From positions 1 through 64,000 of the forward strand of contig VDFB02321288.1 of NCBI GenBank assembly GCA_007258455.2: a stretch of DNA of 64,000 nt. Direction: 5' to 3'. Both the position numbers and the translations under genes were made by a program. Below the pieces are notes generated by a model, which was given only the letters and a program-made list of their open reading frames with translations, was not told where the DNA came from and did no database searches. Shown one piece after another: positions 1 through 12,294 of this stretch; within the stretch, counting starts at the first letter, position 1, and each line of letters opens with the position of its first letter. The DNA is from Sequoia sempervirens (taxonomy: Eukaryota > Streptophyta > Pinopsida > Cupressales > Cupressaceae).

Positions 1-600
1 GTGAATTTTTAATTCACATTTATTCCTCCAAGGAATCTTCTCATCTCCCAATGTACTTCCAAGGTACATGTCCTTCCTCCACATCATGTACCTCCCTTCC
101 ACATCACCTACACATCATCTCATCCTTAGCCATCTCACATTCCACATGTCAAAATGTGAGGGCTTGTGAGTCCTCAACTCACCTTAGCCCTTCATCTTGA
201 CTTTGTTGGATAAATCCCAACCATTGAATTCTCTAGAGAATTCAAGTTTCTCTATAAATATCCCATCTCTCTAAGGCATTTGGGGGACTTAGCCATTTTG
301 CAACTAAATGCTGCCATTTTGTGCACTCATGTAGCCATCAATCTCATCCATTTTCATTTGCATCCAAGCATATAGTTAAGCCTTGCATCTAGCCATATCA
401 AGAGCCATCAAGGAGCATACAAATCAAATCCAAATCAAGGGCCAACCAAGGAGTTTCAGCTACAAAAGGGAAGTATATCTATTTAGCATCATTTTACACT
501 TTTCCTCTTTGCACTTACAAATTTCTTAGGCTAATCTTGAGGTGTTTCCTTATGTTTTTCCATTGCATTTTAGTTGCTTAGAATAGGTTAGACATTTTGG
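1..600 (+). other. Possible LTR-like fragment with TATA box
   Basis: There is no coding sequence here. A TATA-like box (CTATAAATA) lies at 252-260 after a C/T-rich stretch. It is followed by a leader-like sequence rich in CCATTTT and AGCCAT words, which resembles the U3-to-R passage of a plant LTR read on the plus strand. No partner repeat was found in the window, so the LTR reading is an inference from composition and the TATA box only. Confidence 0.25.
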
Positions 601-1274
601 TATCACACCTCATACCATATTCTTTTGATTTAACGTAGATTGCAATTTGATTAATTCTAAATCTATGAGTATACTACTTATATAAACAAAAATGCCAACT
701 CCTAACTTTAGCTTGTAATAGAAGTATGGGGGAAAGAATAGATTAAAAAAATGATGAGTAAAGACTTTAAAGCTAAGCTTAGGCATTGAATATTGAAAAT
801 GAAATTAAAAAAATATTAATATAATAAATCTTATATCTATATGAATTTCAAACATAAATATAAAATAACAATGAAATTAGCAATAATAAACAATGAAATG
901 GTAAGAAAATTATTAATCCTAAGATTAATCACACTTTTTATCTAATAATGTGAGATTAAGAATGAATATTTCTAAAATAAAGTCTAACCCAAAAACACTT
1001 CTACAATTAAACTTGTTACTAGATTAACCCGAAGCATTTAAAGACAATAAAAATTGTAAAAAATGTAATGTGCTAAAACTTGAAGATGAACATTATTGTC
1101 TTCCAACTATCTATATAAAAATGTGAGAATCAAATTCATTCTCTTTACAACTCAAATAATTTCCAACTTCTTTTCAAAAGAAGTACTAACTTCAATTTTT
1201 TATATACAAATTAATTTTGAAATTAAAAAACACATTAAAAATTATTATGAACATATATGTCATTATATTATTAT

Positions 1275-1350
1275 ATGTAGATATTATTATATTGACTATG
1301 TCTTCTAGCTATTTCAATATGTAGATATTATTATATTGACTATGTCTTCT
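1275..1350. repeat. 44-bp direct duplication
   Basis: The word ATGTAGATATTATTATATTG and its continuation to GACTATGTCTTCT occurs at 1275-1306 and again, unchanged, at 1319-1350. The period is 44 bp. The two copies are identical over 32 bases, so the duplication is recent compared with the decayed elements elsewhere. Confidence 0.85.
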
Positions 1351-2363
1351 ATCCATCTTTTGGGGCATTGTTAACATTGTTAGGCCGCATAGTGGGAACC
1401 AACATATTTATGGAAAAATAAGCATTACAAGTAGAGGGTTTCCTATGGTTTGGGTTTGTTGTCTAGACATATTTCTTTGACATCCTTGGTGTCATCTAAC
1501 TCCTACTTTAAGTATGGTTTTCTAAACCCTCTTCTAAAGAAGAGGGTTTCTCTCATAGAAGTCTCAATCTTTTTACATTTGAGAATTCCAATCAGTTTTG
1601 TCAATATAAAAATCACAGTTGGATAAGGGAATACTAGAAGGCCAACCATTTTTCTTTTCCCAATATATTTTCTTTGTCTTCTAAAAAGATTCAAAGGTAG
1701 TAGAATTGTCCCCTAGAAGAACATTTTCAAATCCTTCCAATTCATTGTTATCATCAAAAACTTGATTCCATAAGAGACCAACAGTTTTACAAGACTCTCT
1801 TTCCCAAAATGGTATAGCTTGTTTCCAAGCTTGAAGAACAAAATCTATGTTATGATATGCTTAATGAATACAATATTCATAGATGGTCAAAGCAATGCTC
1901 AATATACATAAATTTAGTGACTTCTTATCTTCTAAAAAAAGTAAAGAATATATAGTTGCAAATACAAACAAATAATGAGCGCAAATGAAAGCATACATTT
2001 ACATAGAGAATTAGATCTCAAGAATATGAAACTATGAATATTCACATGCCAATGCTACAAAATAAGGTGATATAGAAACATATAAATAATTTCATTTACC
2101 AATTCAATAAGAACATATATCAAGCTTCTTTTTGTACAAAAATTATGTAAGATATATGTAGCAACAACTAAGACAAATTTGCATGGTTCATACAAATAAT
2201 ATAATTAGATTTTAGGAAACATTATGAGTTATTAAAGTGCATTTCCCTTCAATTGTATTAGTGCGAGTTATTGATTATGATGAACAAACAAAAAGGCTCC
2301 ACTTGGTATTACCACTATAGTCATATTGTCATATAATTGTGAATTTCAGACTTGATCTTTTCC

Positions 2364-2552
2364 ACCTTTGTTATATATGATGACTTCTTTAATTACACTT
2401 GCATCGCCACCTAACCACTAACTACAAAATGAAAATAAACATAAATAATTAAATATTTACACCTTTGTTTTATATGGCGTCTTCTTTGATTACACTTGTA
2501 TCACCACCTAACCACTGACTACAAAATGAAGATAAACATAAATAATTAAATA
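2364..2552. repeat. 97-bp tandem duplication
   Basis: A unit beginning ACCTTTGTT and ending near ATAATTAAATAT is present at 2364-2460 and 2461-2552. The copies differ at several positions (for example GATGACTTC versus GGCGTCTTC). No coding role is visible. Confidence 0.85.
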
Positions 2553-2614
2553 TAAAAACATACGATTTGACGATTGAAAACCATGAACAAAATAATATAT
2601 TTTCCTTACCCTTG

Positions 2615-2693
2615 ATGACTTTATTGGTTCCCTTAGCTACCAATTAAGACCTTTATGACTTTATTGGTTCCCTTAGTTACCAATTAAAACCTT
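2615..2693. repeat. 40-bp tandem duplication
   Basis: Two adjacent copies of a unit containing TGACTTTATTGGTTCCCTTA and then CCAATTAA occur at 2615-2654 and 2655-2693, with two substitutions between them. Confidence 0.85.
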
Positions 2694-2950
2694 TATTCCC
2701 ATTTAGGGTAGAACATAGGTTCCAAGAATATAGAGAATAAAGCTTCTAAACTTTAAGCCAACATATAAAAAGATATGAATAAAATCCTAAAATTATTCTT
2801 TGATATTGTGCTCCACAATATGTAGGAAATTGGATCCTCAAATTGACGAAAGAGCCCTTTTCAAAATTCAGAGAAAATTACGGATAAAGGAAGTTTGTCA
2901 GATGATATAGGCATAAATACTCTGTCAGACATGTTGAGAAAATTAGAAGG

Positions 2951-3475
2951 CATGTTAACTGTTTGACAAAATGCCTTTTGGAATCTCTAGGAATACAATG
3001 TTTGCCGATTATGCAGAGAGATTTTCGGGGTAAAGCAATAGGCAGGTGTAAGGCCAACCTCCACAACCTTTGCCCACCTCCTCCTGGAAGCTCTGAACAG
3101 GGTATGAAAGTCCATCAAAAGGTAAAGGATACAGGAATTTGGTTTCATTTTGTAGGTGTAACTGTCCTAACAGTTGTGGAAGCATAGACCAGGCATGTGA
3201 ACTGTTTGACAAAATACCTCAAGGAAATTGTGGAAGCATAGACCAGGCATGCGAACTGTTTGACAAAATGCCTGAAGGAAATGTGGTATCATGGTGTACC
3301 ACAATGGCAGGATATGAAGAAAACTGTTATGTTATAAAGGCTTTAGAATCTTTCCACCAACAACTACTGACAGGTATAAGTTCCACAATGAGTGGCAGCA
3401 TCCTCCATGTCTGTGCCCAATAGGAGCTTTCAAACAGGGTATGGCTGTCCATCAGCCATAAAGGATAGAGGAACA
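2951..3475 (+). pseudogene. Broken PPR-repeat gene fragment (PLS type)
   Basis: Conceptual translation in shifting frames gives pieces typical of plant PLS-class pentatricopeptide repeat proteins, which bind organellar RNA. An EQGMKVHQ-like helix lies near 3095-3120. After a frameshift come CGSIDQACELFDKMPEGNVV and WCTTMAGYEEN (3175-3330), then a SILHVCAQ-like piece and, past a stop at about 3421, a further QGMAVHQ-like piece. The order matches consecutive PPR motifs. The fragment has no start, no organelle targeting peptide, no C-terminal E or DYW domain, and at least one frameshift and one stop. It is a dead fragment of a large nuclear gene family, possibly a retro- or transposon-borne piece. 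Confidence 0.75.
3175..3282 (+). repeat. In-frame 54-bp tandem duplication in PPR fragment
   Basis: An 18-codon unit (CGSIDQACELFDK plus five residues) is repeated head to tail at 3175-3228 and 3229-3282 with three base differences. A third partial copy of its ACELFDKMP part (AACTGTTTGACAAAATGCCT) is at 2957-2976. Confidence 0.9.
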
Positions 3476-5814
3476 TTTTAAGAATTTGTACATACAGTCA
3501 ACTACCATGAAGTATCATTCAACCAATAAAGCATATGGATAAGTGAATTCTATTCTTTCCAAGGGGGCACAGAGTGCAAGGAATTCTTTAGAAATTGTTT
3601 GACCTCTAGTTCAGATAATTATATTTATCTAAACTTTGTGGTAAGAGATGAACAAACCAAGATGAGACAAAGGAAAGGAGGTGATTTTTAAGCACCATGG
3701 TCAAATGGAAATTCAGAAAAGATTGTTCTACATTTAGAACCATCCAATATAAATGCCCAGATCTTCAAATTAGGAGTATCAACTACAATAGTGTAGTGCA
3801 ATTTTCTCCTTTATAAAGTAAGTTATTTAGCAGAATTTAATTTGAAATTTCTTGACTATCATTATTAAAACTTATCATTCAAGGCACATTTAATTAATTC
3901 TACTATTTTTTGTAATCATAATTGTTGGGTTATGGCACTTGGTTTAGGTTCTAAATGTTGGTCAAGTAAGAAGCAATATTTTATTGGTATATCTCTCATT
4001 AAGGTCAAGTATCGGAGGTTATAAGTGCAACCACTAAGACCATTTGGCTTGAACATACTCTCATCAAATTTGACATCTACTTTAGATGATCATTTGTCAT
4101 TTTTATGACAAGAGTAGTATTTAGATTTTATAGAACCCAATACACCATTAGTGGACCAAGCACATAGAGGTTTACATGCACTACATCTAGAATTTTATTT
4201 ATGGACAAGACATTGATCTCTAATATTGCTGGACTACCAAGTAGATTGTTGATATCTTTATCAAACCCTTTACAAAAAGCTAGTTTCTTCATTTATAGGC
4301 TTTGTTGGGGGGTGCATTAGGCCACTTTTTTAGGGTGTTGTGTAGTCCTTCCTTACTCTCTTTACTCTAGGGGTATTTTCTCTCTCTATTTGGTCTCTCT
4401 CTCTCACCTAGCTCAAAGGGCTTCTTCTTCTTGAGGGGATTTGTATGTACATATGTACACCATCAAACTTAATTTACTTAGCTTGCTTAGTTGTAGTGAG
4501 TGGTTCATTTTGAGGGTAAATGCCATCTTCTATTAATGTAAGTCCTATCTATTTTTGGGTAGTTAGAATTGCATCTCTCAATGGTCATATTTGCCTCTTT
4601 TTTATTATGTATTCACTTCTCTAGCTTGTATTCATTGATGCATTGTGAGATTTTGGTTATGGATTCTTTCTTATTGATTTTTCTCATGAGTATTTTCATT
4701 TCTCTCATTTTCAAAGCAATCTCTTCTCTACTATTTAGATCTCTAAATCTTATGTTGATTAGAGTTTATGTGATTATCCTTGCATTAGGTCTTGATAGTT
4801 TCTCATTTTGAAAGAACCTAACACAAGTGGCACAATCTTGTGTTAAGTTTTACTCATTGCTAATAAATTACCTATCCCAAATTTACATTCATTTATACTT
4901 GTCCCTATATATTCAACCTTATCCCATCCCCATTTGTACCTATTTTCGCATATTCACCCTATCGGTACTACATGCTTTCATACATCTATTCCCTACCTTG
5001 AGATATCCATTTTGCTAACTTGAATCTTTCATGAGTGGCTTGGGATTTAACCCAATTTTAAAACTTTCAAATCTTAATTTCTAATTTCTTAGTTTCTTAT
5101 ACTAGCCATTATGGGTTGCGACTTTGTTCAATTAATTAAAACAACTTAATGAAATAACCTTAGCTTCTAACTCTTCCAACATACTCTATTAGTTAATCTA
5201 TGACTATTTAATTAATTAAAACTAATTAATCTCTCTTAAAACTTCTTCTACTTTTAATTCCACATCATCATTAATCCTTAGCTTGTAAATCTTAACCACT
5301 CAATCCATTTACATGGATCTTAATCTTGACCATTTTCCTCTTGCCATATGTCCCCACTTTCCTCTCATGTTCTTACATATGTGAGCATGTCAACTTAGTC
5401 CACCCCTTGCTCATACATAAACGAGCATGCTAACTTGGAGGTATACTAGCTCTCCACATCAACTCACTCCATCATCCCACATGTATGAACAAGTTAACTC
5501 ATCCCACTCTTTTCTCACACATAACTTAGAGGCATGTTAATCCTCCACCTCACCCCTTGACCCTGACTCATCTCCATCTCTGTGCACACACTTACACGCA
5601 CATATATTACACACAAATCACCATGCTCACACATGTGTGAACATACTTAACCTTTCCATATCATATACCATGTATCCCTCTTATCATATACCATTTATCC
5701 CTCTTCTCATTTAATCTCACACATTGATCAAATTATATCCTTTGATCTTGAAACTTCTTTCCCACTTGTCACAAGGCTAATCATCCTTAGCATGGATAAC
5801 ATCTTAACCACCGA
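3476..5814. other. Non-coding AT-rich DNA
   Basis: No gene can be supported. Around 4310-5000 the plus strand is C/T-rich with short Phe/Ser/Leu-rich open frames that look like chance readings of pyrimidine-rich sequence, possibly an old LTR U5/leader. At 5340-5720 a region rich in CACATGTG-like words (TATGTGAGCATG, CACATGTATGAAC) recurs irregularly. Confidence 0.5.
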
Positions 5815-6210
5815 TTAAACCTCCCAACCCTGTCGTAGAGCTGCCAAACTGGTGCAAGCAGGGAGAATAGTGGTTAAAGTCACACAGTTTTCTTTCACAA
5901 GTGTCCAATGTATTCTTTGAAATAGTTCCAGAGGCTTTGCAAAACATCCATGCTGTGCACATCTTGAGATCATTGTATTCCATGACATAAGGTGTCGTTC
6001 TGGGATTGAAGGGATGCTTACCTTTAATGAAGTATTAATGCCTACGTCATTAGTACAAAGAAACGGTTCAGGATTGGTGTAGCCATGTATTCCTTTAATG
6101 TAGAAAATAATGATTTGGGCATGAACTAAAAGATATCCTTCACAGAGGTAAATCTTGCTGTATTTGGCTAACTTCACATTCTTGCCTCTTAATCCTGTTA
6201 TATGATCCAT
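5815..6210 (-). pseudogene. PPR-repeat gene fragment (PLS type)
   Basis: The minus-strand translation is open for about 131 codons. Its C-terminal half reads like a PLS-class PPR protein: RHLMSWNTMISRCAQHGC, then LELFQRIHWTLVKENCVTLT and ILPACTSLAALRQGWEV. This is the end of one motif, a full L/S-type motif and the start of the next. The N-terminal half does not match the family well, so a junction probably lies near 6020. The frame ends in a stop at 5815 in the middle of a motif, so this is a truncated fragment. It is on the opposite strand from the 3-kb PPR fragment and covers a different motif pair, so the two need not come from one gene. Confidence 0.75.
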
Positions 6211-8336
6211 TTTTGCTTCTTGTCATGTTGTAAATACTTTTAATATGAACTTCCTCATTGTTAGACTATCTTGGCTGCCCTAGAAACTTGGTTCATCTTG
6301 TTCAACCCACTTTGTTTCATGTTCACAGTCATGCCTGCTTTTTGTTAGCCCTTTAGTCCCGCTTCTTAGAGCTTCATCAATGGTGTGGGTTTGATACAAT
6401 GTTACCTAGTCTACGAAATGTTTATTTACTTGAAATAATGTGAGAGTGAATTTTAGAACATTTTCTTTAAAGTTTGCAGGTTTGGACGCTTCAGTTCTAC
6501 TCATAGGTATTTAGCATGGTAACAGTTTCATTCAGGACTGATTTCTGGGTCTCAATCATCTAATTTGCAGGATATAAACCGTTTACAAATCTGAGTGTAA
6601 GATATTTAAATCATAGAATTTAAATTATTCAAACTTCTGAATTTAAATTGATTAAATCTGAGTCTGAACTGCCCAAGTTTCTGAAATTAATTGCTTAAAT
6701 TCATGAGTCTGATCTCTATTTAAATGGTTTAAATTTTTGTTTTTCCAAAATGTTTGACAATGTTGATACTTGGATTGTTTTTTGGTGCTCATGATTTTAT
6801 GCTCACTATTTGAAAAGTTTGCAGGTAAATATGCTAATCCAAGACATTCTCTAAAAAAACAACTTTGTGGTTTTGTGGGTTGTTTGTTGAAGATTTGATT
6901 GTAGATCTTTTTGTTTTTGGGAGTTTTGGATGTATTGTTTGTTTATAACATTAAAAATTAGGATTAAAATCCACTTTCAGATTTCAATTTTGGTTAATTA
7001 ATTTACAAGTATTTTTCTAAATTATCTTGAAGTGATATTTGTGTATGCTCTCCTCTCATGTCTTAGGGCGATCTTAAGGATCAAAAGCAAATGTAATATT
7101 TTCTTTCTTTCTAGGAGGCCAGTGTAGGGATTTCATTATCCTAAAGGATGACCTCAACCACATGAATTAGTGAGGTATATAAAGGGGGAAGAACAAAAGT
7201 TGTACCCTAAAGGAAGAGTTATTGTTGTGGCTTAGCCCTAACCTATGGGATTGAGGTAAAGTGAGCAATCACATGCACTAGACAACATTCTAGTTCATGG
7301 GTCTAGGCCCCATGTACCCTTGAGGTATATTGGGGATAACTTAAAGAGTTTTTCTTAGCGTGGCATAAGACCATCAACCATCTTTTCCTATGGTGCATTG
7401 GATATCAGTTAGGCGCAAGAAGTTACCCACAATGTGTCTCCAAGTGGTAGAGGTAGAGCTAACCTTGGACAAGGCTTTAACCTCTAAGGTAAGGGGTGCA
7501 TATGTGGTCCATGACCTTACATTCTCTAGCTACCTATGCCCTTGGTAGATGGTGTATATATATGGGCCAACAAGGATTGATACACCCTTATTAAATAATT
7601 TTAGACTTGTGTCTTATTGGTTGAGTGTTATGAATACTAAGTATTTTTTTGAAAACAAATTGTTTTCAAAACAATAGTAATTAAATTAAGTTTGTTTCTT
7701 AATTTTTATAGTGATTCTTATTAATCCTTTTTATTTTTTGATTTAGTTGGCTAGGGTTTTTGCGGGTTTAGTTAATGATTTTTTATTTTTTAATATTTTA
7801 TTTAGTTTCATTGGGCTTTGTGTGTGCCTATCTCCACTTCTCTCTCTCCTTTCCTAACCCCTCACCATTTTATCTTCACAAGTTTGCTTCTATTTTTTCA
7901 CTCTTATTCTCTATGCTTAACATCTTGATGATGGATCATGGAGTATGATCTTAAACATTGATGAAAAAATACTCACATAGTTTCAATCCAAAAAAATACA
8001 ACATTCTAATATCATGGACTGTGAAAACTTCATGCTTTTAATTTTAACAAATTGTTTGTTTGAAACCACTATCCAAATTGGTATCTTTGAGAAAAAAGTT
8101 GAAGCCAAGGTTAGTTCATCATCATAGCTCTAGCCCAACTTGTTAGGAATATTACATCATTAGGGATATATTTTATAGTTTGTTAGTCCAAATATTAAAA
8201 TATCATGTGTGAAGAATTATTGTATGGGTTTGTAATATTCAATTTGTTAGAATAACTTGTCTATAGAAAGAAATTGTTATAGGAGGCTATACTAGTTATC
8301 CTATAACTTAGGAGATAAGATAGGAAAATATGATGG
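6211..8336. other. Non-coding DNA, unclassified
   Basis: I see no open frame or known motif worth calling. The part at 7100-7620 is less AT-rich and has the look of retroelement leader sequence (CCTAAAGGATGACCTCAACC and similar). A TATATATATGGGCC word lies at about 7554-7567. No repeat partner was found in the window. Confidence 0.5.
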
Positions 8337-9564
8337 TTAGGATAGAGGAACCATGACAAGGGAAAAAAAAGTTATGGTAAAGGATGGAAGGATGGAGGAA
8401 TTGCTTGGATGGATGAGGGATATGGATATAGGAGGATAGGGGAAGGGAGCTCTAAGAACTATGTTGCAAAGGAGCAAGATGCCCCACACTAGAGGTAGTG
8501 AGGTCATGGATGGAAGATGATAATGGATGCATGAGATGGAAGGATAATGCATCAAATACATGGATGGTCCAAATAAGAGTAAGGCTTGTATTGTCCAAAG
8601 CATGCATGAACATTTCACCCCTAGTTTTTGATCAAGATAAAAGTAGGGTAGGGAGGATCTATTGGATAGGATGAAGGTGAAGATAAGATGAGAGGTAGGA
8701 TGATCAAAATGAAGTGGTTAAGATATGGATGTGTGGATATTGGAGCATGTGAATAAGATATGGATGGAAGAATATAATGGAGGCTCCTTATAAAGATTAG
8801 ATATGGGAAGGGTGCATCTATGGAATTAGATAGGATGAAGGATTTTGGAGTATGGATAGGGTGTAGATAAGGTAAGGTAGATAGGAAACATTATGCTTGA
8901 AGATCCTAAGTCTTGTCAAGATCAAAGGTGGAAAAGGGACCTGATGGATTTAGATAAGATAATGGATAGGGTGTATTATGGATGAAACTTTCCCCCAAGT
9001 GTCTAGAGTGCAAGAGAATGAGGAGATTACATATGATGCATGTTTTCCAAGTTTTCATCATGGTACTTTCCCAAGGTGCCACAAGAAGTGATTTTCACCG
9101 TTGGACAAATGATTTCTCTAAATAATTTTTTCATTTCTTCAATTTTTTATTTTTTATTTTTTTTCTTTTTTTGGAATAGAAAGGATGGAAAAGGATGAGG
9201 ATAGGTGGATTTTGAATATAGTGGATGGAATTGGAGATAGAGGAAGGACTCAAGTGTCTAGTTCAATGGATGATATCCCTTAAATATTTGCTATAATTGA
9301 TCATGGCCATTGGAGGTATGCTCATAGACATTGGTAGAATGATGGTAAGAGGGATGAAATGGATAAGGTTCTATACAAAGGATTGGATAAGAGGGATGCA
9401 ATTATGAAGTGTAGATGTTGGATAATGGATGGGAGATTGGAATATTTGTTGATGAATGGATGGAAATGTTGGAAAGATCAACATTGGCACACACCTTGAG
9501 GGGTGGTGGAGTTCTGGAGGAGAAGTAGATTTTGAATTTGAAGATTGAGATGGAGGAGTGGATA

Positions 9565-10262
9565 TAGATTTTGGGACATAGGGGCCAAAAATAGAATGAG
9601 GAGATGATGGAGGATTCAAGATAGTGGATTTTGGGACATAAGGGCCCAAAATGGATTTGGAATATGAGGGATTTTTAGATGGAGTCCCCGGATTGGAGGA
9701 ATTAAGAGTGGATGAAGCTATTGGATTAGCAAGTTTGGATGTCAATTTTGATTGTTCTTTAGGATGCATTGCTTCTATGAGTAGTTTGGGAATCCACGTG
9801 GCTTTTGATTTTTTATTTATAGGCCTTTGTGGCATTTTGGATTTAGCTTTTTCCTTTTGGATCAGATTTCCCTTTTCTTTGGCATGTCTTTTTAAGGGGA
9901 GATGTTGATCCTTGGATTTTTGTGGATTTATAGCTTGATGCATTTTATGTTGGGCATCCAAATTTCTTCCAAGAGAAATGGTATTGATGGATGGAGATGA
10001 ATGATATGGAGGTCTTATGGATGGTTGAGAGTAGGTAGGATGTTGGAAGGATTTCAAAGATGTGTGCCTTGGTTGATCTTTATTTATGATAGGATGAAAG
10101 GAATTTGAGATAGGAGTGATGGGGATAATGGATGGAGGGATGTTAGGACCCAATATGGATGGAAGAGATAAATGATTTTAATTTGGGACATAGGTACCCA
10201 AAATAGATGGAAGAGATCATGAAGGATTGGACTTTGGAATATAAGGACCCAAGATAGATTTA
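9565..10262 (-). repeat. Degenerate coding repeats around a GGGCCC-like palindrome
   Basis: Copies of a ~28-bp word of the form TTTTGGGACATA-GGGCCCAAAAT appear at about 9571, 9627, 10179, 10229 and, partly, 10143. On the minus strand they encode an [I/F]-[L/F]-G-P-Y-V-P-K motif. The word is itself nearly palindromic (TTTTGGG...CCCAAAA). Confidence 0.7.
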
Positions 10263-10599
10263 GAGGATAGGGAATGTGGATATTTGGATTTAGATGGAGG
10301 TATTTTGGATTTGGGATGGATGGAAGATATACCAACATCTTGAGATTGATAGCCAAGGACATGAAAATTAGGATCTTCTTGGATTTAAATGAGTTCTAAT
10401 GTTCCTTGCTCATGGAGGCCTAACCCTTTGCATTGATAGTGCATAATTTGAAAATCCTTTTGCCAATGGGATACTTATTATTTTGGAAGCAAGATATGAG
10501 TCCATTTTTTATGAGGATATGACATGAAAGGAATGATGAGTTATTGGAGGAAACCAAATTTGATGAAAGTAGAAGAACCCATTTGATAAGTGTGGGGTT

Positions 10600-10965
10600 C
10601 ATGGATAGCTTGAATAAGAATGATAGGATCATGATTTGGATTAGGATCATGACATGGAGAGGAAAGGACGCTTTGATCTTGACTTGGGATAGGATCATGT
10701 GATGGAAAAGTATCATAAGATGGAGTAGAAGGGGTGACTTGCTCTTGATTTGAAAGGGGATCATGAGGGCTTGACAAGGAGGGATACTTTGATCTTGATT
10801 TAGAGAGGGTTCATGAGATCGCATGAAAGAGATAATTTTCTCTTGGGATGGAAGGGTATCATGAGGGGGAGTCTAGGTGAGATATCTTTCTCTTGAAATG
10901 GAAAGTGATCATTGGGTGGGATGAAAGGTATGCATTGATCTTGATTTGGGGAGACATCCATGCTA
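10600..10965 (-). repeat. Degenerate ~50-66 bp tandem repeats
   Basis: A pattern of CTCTTGATTTG or GATCTTGACTTGG followed after 5-10 bases by GGATCATGAGG recurs about seven times (near 10622, 10674, 10740, 10790, 10839, 10890 and 10937). On the minus strand it gives HDPIPSQDQS- and HDPLSNQEQ-type peptide repeats. Spacing varies, as in an old, decaying tandem array. Confidence 0.7.
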
Positions 10966-12294
10966 GAATGTTTTGGACTAAGGGATGTAAATATTTCATT
11001 TGGTGTGGATGGTGTGATGGGGGAGGAAGGTTAGATAGACATCCAATTGTGTAGATGGTGGCATAGGAGATTCATGAGATTTAGGGGATTGGGGTTTATC
11101 TTGATTTAGAGGGGATTGAGGTGGATGAATGACATGTGAAGATTGTACAACTTTAATTTTGAATGGGGAATTAGGCACCTTTGCTAATAGTCCTTGGAGG
11201 CAATCATGAGAGATATGGGATGAAGCAAATTTATAATATTGTGGTGATGTGGATTGTAAGGATGTGGGAGATGAACAAGTGCAATAAGAAGTGGAGGCTT
11301 CCATGGAGTGGTAAATTGAGGTTGAGGATGAGGATTTTGAAAAAAGAGTTGGAGATGGGGGATGTGGATGGGGTTGGATGGGAATTTTGGATAGAAGCTT
11401 GGTTTCCCTTACCAAAGGAAGGTGAAGGATAAGCAATAGGAGATGGATTGGGATTGGATGGAGGTGGGGAGGATGGAAGTTTGACACCAAGACTAAGGAA
11501 GTATCTAAGCATGAAATCTTTATCATTGTTGAAGTAGTTGGTGAGGATGAAATCAATAGTGGTGGATGGGGAGAGTTCATCTTGGTCTAAAAGACTCTCA
11601 TTTTCATCATAGGAATCATGTTTAGGTTGGTCAACAAGGCTATCCTCATAATCTTTAATATAATTAGGTTTACCCTTAATCACAACTTTTGGCCTTGTTG
11701 GGGAATATATGGTTTCATGATGTTGGATTGGGTTGGAATGGATGAGGTTGATTAGGATAGATTAGATTGCATGGAGGATAGATTAGATGGTTGGACATGG
11801 TAAAGGATTGATTGGAAGAGTAAATTTTGGGTGATTTTGGATGAGGATGTAAATTAGGATGATGAATTAGAAATAGATTTTGGATTAGAAGAATATGACC
11901 TAAGGATGATGATGGAGGATAAAATTGGATTTGGATTAAGGAAAGGTTGGATTCAAGAGGTTTGGAGTGAATAGATGGGTAGAGGATTAGGTTGGCTAGA
12001 AGATTGGATTGAAAAGATTTTAATGGATGATGAATAAGGTTAGAAGGATTTAAAAGATTTGGATGAATATGATAAGATTGGAAGGATGATATATGGGTTT
12101 GGGATAAATGGATTTGGATGAAAAATTGGAAGATTGGTTGAATTAGGAATCAAAAGTTTTGCTTGCTTGACTAAGAGGTAAATTTGAAAGCACACAAAAA
12201 ATAAATTAGTTTGAGGAATATTTGGAAGATAAGTATGCATTGGTTTAGCACAAGAAGACACACCAATCACTTGTACAAGCCTAAAATTATTCAA

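Larger units (their letters stand above)
601..2870. other. AT-rich non-coding DNA with local duplications
   Basis: I see no supportable gene. The open frames here are short, AT-driven and unlike any family I know. Three separate short tandem duplications fall in this stretch and are listed individually. Confidence 0.6.
8337..12294 (-). pseudogene. Long Pro/Ser/His-rich repetitive coding stretch (element V)
   Basis: On the minus strand this 4-kb block carries a series of overlapping open frames (9371-10153, 10084-10362, 10541-10824, 10996-11683, 12040-12294). They have the same odd composition: Pro, Ser, His, Ile, Leu and Asn, and very little Gly, Val or Ala. They are best read as one long hydrophilic, low-complexity protein broken by frameshifts. 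Two families of short peptide repeats are visible: GPYVPKS-like units (about 9570-10260) and HDP-x-PSQDQS-like units (about 10600-10960). No gag, protease, RT or integrase motif was found. The block lies downstream, on the minus strand, of a TATA-bearing LTR ending at 15098, so it is probably the coding part of a decayed retroelement. I do not recognise the protein. Confidence 0.4.

Noticed and set aside
9651..9908. 85-codon plus-strand frame
   Set aside because: It is antisense to the repetitive V frame, has no motif, and is not continued on either side.
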